Positions 55,701 to 64,000 of a DNA stretch of 64,000 nt are shown in pieces; positions within the stretch are counted from its first letter, which is position 1; every line of letters starts with the position of its first letter. Made by a program: the position numbers and the translations under genes. The notes below the pieces were generated by a model. That model was not told the origin of the DNA. It did not search any database and worked only from the letters and a program-made list of their open reading frames with translations. Location: NCBI RefSeq assembly GCF_023898315.1, contig NC_064616.1, positions 546,831,602-546,895,601 of the forward strand, written 5' to 3'. Origin of the DNA: Schistocerca nitens (lineage: Eukaryota > Arthropoda > Insecta > Orthoptera > Acrididae).

Positions 55701-57545
55701 CAATTTCTTCCATTGCCTTTTTCACTGAGCCACTAACAGTGGCAAGCAAGTAACGAATCTTAACCTTCCGTGTCTTATATCTCCTAGCACCATTGAAGGG
55801 GTTGACATAGTCGACTGCTTCGAGAATACTTAGTCTAGTCAGCAAGAGAAGAGAAAGACTCTGAACAAATTGGCAACATCTGTCAGTCACACGAATTTGA
55901 ATTTTGTTCGTCACTCAGTATCAAGCCAGACAGGGAAAGTTATGAAAGCAATGAACAACCTTTTTCGCATGAACGGTCTATGATTGACCTGGAGTTGAAA
56001 AACGAATGAAAGGGAACAACTGCAGATTTCCGTACTACTTCTGTTTTGTTTCTGCTACAGTTGTCATATGTTAAATTTTTCCCTCTCAGTCTACAATTTG
56101 ATTTATTACTCTGTGACATCGACGTAGTAGCCTACCCTCAATAATATATCCACATTTCCTGACAATCTGGACGCGAATGACTGAAGAACGGACGTAATAC
56201 AGTCCGTTTAAGGTGAAGAGTGTGTACCGTAGTATATTACTAGTTCTTGACATTTTGAACAAAGTCGTTTAGAACACACTTAGTTTTGTTAAAATAAGAT
56301 GTCGCCGCAAGCCGAACAGATTGATTGTGCTACAAATTTTCAATTTTCAATGGTGTAATCTGCTCTCCGTTAAAGGTCGTCACTTAGATTGGCGTCTGGT
56401 GGCGCAGCTCCACTGAAGGCAGGTTGGAGCAGGCTGCGGATAGCAGTGAGGACACTGAAAGCCGTCCATGAAGTTTTTCTTATTGCTAATGCGGTTGAGA
56501 CTTGGCACTACTGATGACGACTTCTGACACCTCGTGATCGTTCACTCACTTTGAAGATTGATGTTGAGTGTTCTCCCTGAATTCTTGTCATATTTTGTTT
56601 TCATACTGATGAGGCATCCTGTATAGTCATCGCGTTTTTAGAGCATCGAGATACTAAATTTAAAAGTCGGGTACAGCTTAGCAGCTACACGCTAAGAACA
56701 CCTTTTCATTGCGTCAGATATACGATTAGTCTTCTTGCACTTACATTAATGTTAATCGCAAACTTTCTTTGTAGTTCAATTAGCATCAATTGCTCCACTC
56801 TTCCCTCCCCCCCCCCCCCCACCAAAGCCATCCCCACTCGCAGCTCTGCAGTTATAACATAGCAATTATGTGTGATTCAGTTTCTCAATGCGTTAGTGCG
56901 AATTATAGGAACGTCATGAATTCTCGAATTATGATTTTAGTTTAAGTATAATGAGTAATGAAACCAATCTTTTCTAGTTAAGAACGTGATCTTTCAGCCC
57001 TTTCAGTTACATGACCAATCAGAAACAAATGAAATAACTCAACATCGCAAGGCAACTTGTGCTTTACTGTAAGATATGTTTTCCATATCAGACATAGTTA
57101 ATGGTTTCAACTCCACTCTCAATACTTCGGCAACATATAGAGAAGACTATTACATGCGTTGTTTCCACATGAGGTCGCGCGTCGATTAATTGTATCACTT
57201 GTGTCATACTATATATTATTGTTCATCTTGCACATCTAACTTTTCTTGTGGATATACTGCTTCTCCAAAAACTAGTGAATTAGTAATAATCTATTCTTAA
57301 ATTGCCACTAGAAGGAACTGAGAAGTGGTATATAAGATTGAGCTATTTATTTTATCCACTACTGGTTGCAATTATCGCTCAACGAGTTTGATAAACCTTT
57401 TTTTCAAATTAATCATTGACAAACTACAGGTATTTAAGACTGACTGGAGAAGCATATCAAAAAATAATAAGCTCAGTCTGTGCACATCACAAAATATAGG
57501 TGAAGTCCACATAACAGTGTGCCGATAATGTAGCCCCTGGAATCA
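55701..57545. other. Unassigned AT-rich sequence
   Basis: Contains a C14 run at about 56807-56820. No motif or repeat recognised on either strand. Confidence 0.4.
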
Positions 57546-57547
57546 TA

Positions 57548-57745
57548 TAACTCCTACGGCCGCCTGCTGCCCTGGCATCGAGCGGGAAGACGGACGGAGA
57601 CGAGTGTCTCTACCAATGAGACGTCCTTCTACCCCACTATATCTAGTGGGCAGGACAGGGCGTGGTCTGGGTGGAGCTTAGTGTTGTGGACCTTCTCAGG
57701 TGTCATGCTTTCCTAACACCTACCTGGGTCCGAGGCCCTTGGCGG
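57548..57745 (+). repeat. Unclassified dispersed repeat, copy 2
   Basis: Inverted partner of 11490-11705: GAAGACGGACGGAGACGAGTG, CCAATGAGACGTCCTT, GGGTGGAGCTTA and GTGTCATGCTTTCCTAACACC have matching blocks there in the same order. Confidence 0.8.
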
Positions 57746-58215
57746 TGTTGTGTCATCCGTCTTGGATACCCGCCAGGAGATGCTCACTAGAGACGTCAGT
57801 GTTTCAAGCGTTACCTGATTTCGGCTGTGATTTATTTTGCCTCGATAGTTACTTTGAGTTATAGGAAACACTGAAATGTGCTCAAGGACTGAAGCCGCAA
57901 ACTGAATGCACCCACTAAATGGCTTTATTCAATCTTTGTGCTATACCTCTACCATTTGGGGAGGGCAGCAATTGAATCTGTCATTCCATTTCCGCTTGTG
58001 TTCACAATCTGAGCACTTAAATGTCATTGGGAAACGCAATAATTAGCCTAGGAACACTGAAAATTATCTGTTCGGCCATAATATAATTAGTTTTCAATTA
58101 TGTTCACAACTCACACTCTTTAGAACGAAACCCAACCCCAAAAGCTGCTATGGGCATTTTACACAAACACTACTTTTTTCCAGATAAGTCACATATATAT
58201 CAACTATGTACCATT
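57746..58215. other. Unassigned sequence
   Basis: Nothing recognised. Confidence 0.4.
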
Positions 58216-58219
58216 ACCA

Positions 58220-61200
58220 TTCATTTCCTTTTCTCTTCGATTCGCAAATACATCAAGGAAAAATGACTGTCTACGTGCTTCTGCACGAGCCTTATTCTTT
58301 CTAATCTTATCTTCATGCTCCTTACGCGAAGTGTACGTCGGCAACAGAAGAATCTTTCTGCAGTCAGCCTCCAATGCCGTTTCTCAAAATTTCCTCAATA
58401 GTGCTCTTTGAAACTGTCTCCTTCTCTCCAGTGATCCTCAATTGAGTTCTTGAAGTATCACTGTAATCCCTGCATTTTGTTCGAACCTGCCATTAACAAA
58501 TTTAGCAGCACTCCTCTGAATTGCATCGATGTATTCCTTGAATCCGACATTGAGCTGATCCGAAACATTCGAACAATAATCAGCAACGGTTCTTCTATGC
58601 GGCCTCCTTTATAAACGAAACACACTTCTCTAATATTCTCCCATTTACCTGAAGTCGATCATTCGCCATCCCTACTGCAGTCCTTACATGTTCATTCCAT
58701 TTCATACTGCTTTGCGACATTACGCCTGCACACTTCATAGCTGTGACTGTATCATTCAGCTCACCACTAATACTGTACTCTATCATTATGGATTTGTTTC
58801 TCCTACTCATATGCATTAACTTACATTTTTCTAAATTAGAGCTCGCCGCCATTCTTTACGGCAACTAGAATTTTCGTCTGAGTTGCACTGTGTTCCCCTA
58901 TAGTCACGTAACGGTTGGTTGGTTGGTTGTTGTGGGGAAGGAGACCAGACAGCGAGGTCATCGGTCTCATCGGATTAGGGAAGGATGGGGAAGGAAGTCG
59001 GCCGTGCCCTTTGAAAGGAACCATCCCGGTATTTACCTGGAGCGACTTAGGGAAATCACGGAAAACCTAAATCAGGATGGCCGGACGCAGGATTGAACCG
59101 TCGTCCTACCGAATGCGAGTCCAGTGTCTAACCACTGCGCCACCTCGCTCGGTAGTCACGTAACGACGACGTCTTCCCATGCACCTCATTATCATCAGGA
59201 AACAGGCACACACTGATGATTATCCTGTTCGCCAGAACATTTAAGTACACAGAAAGTAATAGCGGTCTTATCATACTTCCCGAGGGCACTACTCAAGATA
59301 CCTTTGTCTTCAACGAAGACTCCCCATCATGGACACTATACTGAGTACTGTTACTTACGAAGTCTTCGAGGCACTCTGATTCCTGGGAACCTATTCCGTC
59401 TGCTTGTACCATTTTAACAGTTGGCATTGTGGGACCATGTAAAAATGCTTTTCGGAAATCAACGAACATGGAATTTTCCTGTTGCTTATCACCCACGGTT
59501 CGCAGAACCTCGTGTGAGAGAAGGGCAAGCTGAGTTTCACAAGAGCAATGCTTCCGAAAAGCCTGCAGATCTGTAGATACAAGCTTTCCGTCGCAGGTAA
59601 ATTTGTTATGTTCGAACTGAAAATATGTTCATGGTTTCTGCAAGCAAGTCGATGTTAAAGATGTTGGTTTGTAATTTGGGCGGCCTGTTCTTTTCCCCTT
59701 CTTATACGCAGGAGTCACCTGCGCCTTTTTTTCAGTGGCTTGGAACTTCTTACTGGGCGAGAGATTCGTGATAAATATTAGCTAAGTAAAAGGACAAAGC
59801 AGCAGGTACCCTTTGTAAAACCAAATTGGGATTCCATCAGGACCTGGTGACCTAATTGCTTTCAGTTCTTTTAGTAGTTTCTCTACACCAGCGATGCTTA
59901 TTACAGTGCCCTCCATAATGGAGTATGTTCTATGGTAAAATAACAGTAGGTTTGTACGGTTCTCCTGCGTGAACGATATCTTAAATGCGAAATTTCAAAC
60001 GTCAGCTTTATCTTTGCAGTCTTCTACTGCCACTCCAGACTGGTCAACATTCACGTATCCAACTTTTAACATACACGGAAATTTCTGTCAACTTTTGCCT
60101 GTTGTCATTCGAGTGTCCTCTCTTGAACCGCGAGTGCTACAGCTTTTGCATTCTCAGAATGTTTCGAATTTTGTCGTTAAGCTACGATAGGTTTTTTCCA
60201 TCTTTAATCCACTTACTCGGCAAATAATACTCAAGAGTATGATTTGCAATCAGTTTAAACTTTCCCCATAATTCCTGTTCGTCCATTGTACTAGAACTAA
60301 AAAATGTCAATTAATTCTCTTCCTGAGATGCTAATAACTGTCTACGTCATCTTTCTAGTTGAAATACTCTCCAAACGTTCTTGGCTGATTTAATAAATTT
60401 ACTAACCCAAATCGCAATGATGACGTGATGGTCATTCGACCCTTTCGCTGTAATGATACTGTAAAGCAGGTCGGACCTGTGTGTACCTATGAGGTCTAAA
60501 ATAGCCGCTAAAGACAGTTTTCTGGAAAGGTATTCAAAAGAACTTCACAAGACCGTCTCTCTGTACCCGCTGCAATGATTCCATGGACATCCCTGCGGTA
60601 GGCTGAATACCCTCCAACTAGTATTGCATGATCTGGGTATTTCGCACTGCTGATCGTAAACTTTATCGCAATGATTCAAAAGCCGTCGCTGCGGAATCCC
60701 GTACGAGATAAAAACATATTACAATTAGCTTGATTTCATCTACAAATGTTATGCGTGACCAAATAACTTCACTGTCACCCTCAGATTCGACGTCACTAGA
60801 GACAATATTTTTGCCAGCCGCATTGAATACATCCCTTCCTATGGCGTTTAATCTGTCCTCTATATACACTCCATGAATCGCTAAATATCTGTGACCTTCT
60901 TACTTCGGGTTTCAGCCAGCTCTCACTCCCGACGGTGAGAAGTTTCCTGGAGGGCAGTAGTTTCGGGAACTTTGTTACAAATACTTCGACAATTCTCTGA
61001 TAAAATTTGACAGTCGAAGTGTCTTTACTCTGAACGTGATCTGGTTTTCCTACCTGCGAGTCACATGGCAGGTGTTCACCAGAGAATCTCAACATACCGC
61101 CTACCCAAAAAAGAAAATACCCTTGCGCACTCCACAAGTACTCTGTTATTCGTGTAGATAGTTCCTTTGTGAACTGCAACCCTGGCTTTTCAAGCAGAGT

Positions 61201-61260
61201 CTTATAATTCCCCACCCGATGACACAGACCCAGAAATTTTGGGTCACGTCCGTCAGGAGT
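58220..61260 (-). pseudogene. Decayed LINE with endonuclease and reverse transcriptase
   Basis: Minus-strand order from 61215: KLLTVGSESWLKPEVRRSQI (endonuclease block with the catalytic Glu), IKLIVICFYLVRD and, near 60620, DHAILVGGYSAY (the usual GGDFN altered). Scattered RT pieces follow: MFVDFRKAFLHGPTMP near 59460, LEKCKLMHMSRRNKSIMIEY near 58830, AMKCAGVMSQSSMKWNEHVR, then RSAAKFVNGRFEQN near 58500 and KIRKNKARAEARRQSFFP near 58270. The many stops and frameshifts make this the oldest of the four related LINE copies. It is interrupted by a SINE at 58914-59152, which lies within the RT. Confidence 0.75.
58914..59152 (-). mobile_element. tRNA-derived SINE, type 3, with (AACC)n tail
   Basis: Minus-strand reading: head with A box TGGCGCAGTGG and B box GGTTCAATCC, a body including CCTAAGTCGCTCCAGGTAAA and CCGGGATGGTTCC, and a tail of AACC repeats (seen as GGTTGGTTGGTTGG at 58913-58928). 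The 13-bp perfect target duplication TAGTCACGTAACG (58901-58913 and 59153-59165) proves insertion into the older LINE. It shares neither head nor tail with types 1 and 2. Confidence 0.93.
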
Positions 61261-61984
61261 TGATGAAGGCTTTGGTTAAAACCCTCCACATGGCTCCAAA
61301 ACAAAGGACCTTGTTGTAAAGGACCTCAGAGATCATCATGTCTCCTTGACTATGGATGTTTCGGCGATCGAAACCCACAGCGGATTTTTCAACCATAAAA
61401 TGTGGCAGAATAAGGGATAAGGGAACGCCCACAACAGTTAACAGAGAGATAAAAAGTCACCTAGTTTTTCTGTACAGTGAACTATAAACACACATAAAAT
61501 GGAAGGAAATTAGCGTATTAAGTCTTCCAACTCCTTACACGTGCTTGCAATCGACCCGTGACTGTGATCAGAGGGTTCGTAATTTCCTTTACTGAAGATG
61601 CAGCCCTTGCCTGCGATTGGATTTTACATCAACTAAATAATTTGGTACTCTCTATTTGTAAGGACTGGACGAAAGGGTCACTTAGGCATCTCCTCGAGTG
61701 CGAGAAACATTTAGGAATCGTCTTAGGTATACAAGCACACTTTGTAGTATTTATTTCCGAATTAAGCTTCTGATAATCCAAACCGCGTTCACAGCTGTGT
61801 TGATTGACATCGAGTACCCACTTGCCCATGTCCTACACTCGCCGTACGTAAAGCATCGATTTCGTCTCCTATTAAGTGCGTTATTCAACATTGTCTTCAC
61901 AATCACAGCTGATATATTAAGGACCTACGTGGATAGTCCTACCCTACCTGAATAAGAGTCGATCCCATAATCGATTATATATGT
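61261..61984. other. Unassigned sequence
   Basis: Probably the 5' region of the decayed LINE at first, then nothing recognisable. Frames at 61558-61773 and 61698-61955 carry no motif. Confidence 0.35.
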
Positions 61985-62390
61985 GTATCTTTATAAAGGT
62001 CACAAATTATTAAAAAGAAGCAGTCCTCTTTGTCACAACCAAGCAAATTGGTATTCATCGTTTGGCGCAAATAAATAACTGTAACTCGTTAAATTAAAGC
62101 TTAGGATTGTGTTCTCTTCCGTCCTCCAATAGTCCTGGTCAGGCGACTCCTATTAAGGTATAAATATGTCTGATTTCTTTTGTCTAGCTAAACTATGCTC
62201 TCACTGTGGCGGCATTTCACTATAATACTAGCACCACAACGTATAACATTTTATGTGTGATATAGGATCTTTACTTCATTTGCATAATTAAATTTTAATG
62301 AGAATTGCTCTCATTTGTATTGACCACAATATTGACACCATAAAAAGTTTCAATAACTGCAACTACCAAATTGTTCATTTAATGTTATAG
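61985..62390 (+). repeat. Unclassified dispersed repeat, copy 2
   Basis: Direct-orientation partner of 42110-42540, sharing AGTCCTGGTCAGGCGAC and TGCTCTCACTGTGGCGGCATT among other blocks. A gypsy RT fragment begins about 200 bp downstream, so an LTR-like identity is possible but unproven. Confidence 0.8.
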
Positions 62391-62579
62391 ATGGTATTGT
62401 AGAGCGTCGAATGACTAATGCGATTAAGTTAGTAGGCAAACGTAAGCGTTTCACAGTAATGAGGCTGCTGAGGGAGCGGCTTCGAGTTATACCAGCGCAG
62501 CTACCGTCCCAGAAGTGGGCGCACACATGAGCGTCCAGTCTGGTAATATGGAGGAACTGATGCAAAATTCAGGAACCTA

Positions 62580-62917
62580 AAATTCATGACTAGTGTTGAC
62601 TTGAATTCAGGATTTTGGTAAATCCCTTTTGGCAGAAGAAAGCAGACATTACACAGCGTTCTTATTCGAAGGACGAAGCTACCGGTTTAAGGTTGTACCG
62701 TTCGGCCTCACGATTTTAGTGGCAGTATTTGTGACAGTGCTAAGCCATGTTTTACGAGAACGCTTAATGAGTAAGTTGGTGATCTATGTGGACGACATTT
62801 TAATAGCGACGGAGTCCTGATACGAACAATGTAAACTGCTGGATGTAATGTTTGTGGTCTTAAGAAGAGGAGGAATGACATTAAAGATTGCCAAATGCGA
62901 ATTTCCGCAGTACCTGG
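62580..62917 (+). pseudogene. Gypsy reverse transcriptase fragment
   Basis: Plus-strand pieces DLNSGFW, then AEESRHYTAFLFEGRSYRF, KVVPFGL and the catalytic YVDD in LVIYVDDILIA. After a stop at 62818-62820, GMTLKIAKCEF continues in the same frame. These are the central RT palm and thumb blocks of a Ty3/gypsy element. One frameshift (near 62625) and one stop are visible; protease, RNase H and integrase are absent. It ends abruptly at about 62917 against minus-strand gag. Confidence 0.8.
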
Positions 62918-63127
62918 TACATTGTGAACGGTTATGTGCGCTTCAAACTGGGACAACCACTCGGGCCATTCCTTGTCTTGTTCACTAAACTGTCGAAAAG
63001 GTGGTATAAGAGTATGCGTTGCTGTAGGTGGTGCCGATTCCCTCAGGCACGTAGCGTTGGCCAGTAGCTGCTGCACCGTGTTGTGTAGTGCAGATATCAG
63101 CTGCGTCTGGAACTGAAACATCTGCAT
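62918..63127 (-). pseudogene. Gypsy gag N-terminal fragment
   Basis: Minus-strand frame from 63127 starts MQMFQFQTQLISALHNTVQQ and reaches LIPPFRQFSEQDKEWPEWLS and QFEAHITVHNVPG. The PPFxxFxxxxxxWxxWLxxFE pattern is the start of a Ty3/gypsy capsid region. Beyond about 62935 the frame runs into the antisense of the RT fragment and is no longer gag. It is unlike the gag of the two-LTR gypsy at 36-41 kb. Confidence 0.65.
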
Positions 63128-64000
63128 TAACTATGTAGTATCTAACGCTTGCGGCTGTGGCGCCTGAGCAGGGGACGGGACAGGTGGGGTGGGCATGTTG
63201 GAGAGACAAAAGAAAGAAGCAGACAAGGCAAACAAGCAAAATAAGGACAAAAGCAAAGAAATTTCCTACAAAGCGCACCTGAAAACACTGATTAGCATAA
63301 GCGACAAGAAACTGTTGAAGCAAAGAAACGCCTCAGCACAGTAAAGACAGAAGAAAATTAATGAGCCAGCAAAAAACACAAGATATTCCGCGGTCGTCAG
63401 AAGCGGGGTTTGTTTGTAAGCCCTCCTTGCCAATATGGAGTCCTGCCCACTCGTCCCGTATAGGGTGCTTAAAGGACGCTGCGTTCAAGGAATGCTATAC
63501 AACAATTCAAGAAAATCACATTAATAGTATTTATTACAATAAAGAAGATAGACAAAACCTAACACTGTATTACAAGAACGTATCGCAGCGATGGGCGACA
63601 GGCAAACAGTCAGTGTCTTCCTCTATATACAAGGTCCATACGAGCAATGGATATGGATCACTAATAACTGCTGTCGTAGTGCTCTCCTAGTGCCGGTCTA
63701 GTACTGTGCGGCCGATGCTGGTAGGAACGCTGCTTATATGCTCTTCTTGAAGAGGCCGCTCCTGTCGTGGTGCGGTCCTAGTCAGCGGGCTATTGGCTGG
63801 CGTTGTCTCACGGTCTTCTGTGCTCTTGTGTTCATCTTTGTGCGTTTGTCGATACGCCGGATCACAATTCATTTATTTGTCACGATAAATTTCAAACTGA
63901 ACTATGTGATTCACCGAAATGATTCGTTTAAAGGCATCACATCTTTATGTAATCTGAACACTTTCCTTGTTGACCATCCGTTGAAGAATCATTCATTTAT
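63128..64000 (-). other. Possible leader and LTR of the gag fragment; otherwise unassigned
   Basis: In minus-strand sense this is upstream of the gag fragment. GAGCATATAAGCAGCG (about 63729-63744, minus strand) could be a TATA box. No second LTR lies in the window to confirm it. The last 130 bp show nothing. Confidence 0.3.

Noticed and set aside
1..64000. Search for CRISPR arrays, operons or a bacterial-type system
   Set aside because: No regularly spaced direct repeats, and the content is clearly insect repeat DNA.
1..64000. Host protein-coding exons
   Set aside because: Every frame over about 130 codons that I could interpret belongs to a mobile element or its antisense; I cannot exclude short host exons in the unassigned stretches.

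Overview
This window looks like a repeat-saturated stretch of a large insect genome. The mix of tRNA-derived SINEs, several Tc1-type families, BED-finger hAT, piggyBac, jockey/CR1-like LINEs and Ty3/gypsy elements is what I would expect of a grasshopper or locust (Orthoptera, Schistocerca-like). That attribution is an inference from remembered repeat types, not from a search. I see no convincing host protein-coding gene, no functional tRNA or rRNA gene and no CRISPR array. Base composition is AT-rich except inside the Tc1 transposases and the gypsy element.

Layout. 0.1-3 kb: fragments of two Tc1 families, a 58-bp tandem duplication and a LINE RT scrap. 3-6 kb: a decayed coiled-coil gag plus protease of an LTR element, minus strand. 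6.4-11.5 kb: a decayed hAT element (BED finger at one end, dimerisation domain at the other) split by an intact Tc1 (copy A). 11.5-17.3 kb: an unclassified repeat, a deleted DD41D mariner with long inverted repeats, a purine-rich minisatellite and SINEs. 17.3-18.7 kb: intact Tc1 copy B. 20-22.4 kb: another coiled-coil gag carrying a SINE. 22.7-31.6 kb: a piggyBac element bounded by TTAA, interrupted by Tc1 copy C and by a nearly complete 5-kb LINE with ORF1 and ORF2. 33.3-34.7 kb: a third gag relic. 36.4-41.5 kb: a two-LTR gypsy element, minus strand. 42-64 kb: dispersed unclassified repeats, four fragments of one LINE clade, more SINEs and an inverted junction of gypsy pieces.

No operon-like cooperation exists here; the elements are independent insertions layered over time. 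The relative ages can be read from nesting: piggyBac, gag relics and hAT are old and broken, SINEs and Tc1 came later. The three Tc1 copies are each exactly 1,422 bp, each has an uninterrupted 340-aa transposase and TA duplications, and they differ by only a few residues, so this family moved recently. Its catalytic D2-E spacing counts as 32 residues rather than the usual 34. The least explained structures are three pairs of dispersed repeats with no recognisable coding content (43.8-45.7 vs 53.8-55.7 kb; 11.5 vs 57.55 kb; 42.1 vs 62.0 kb).
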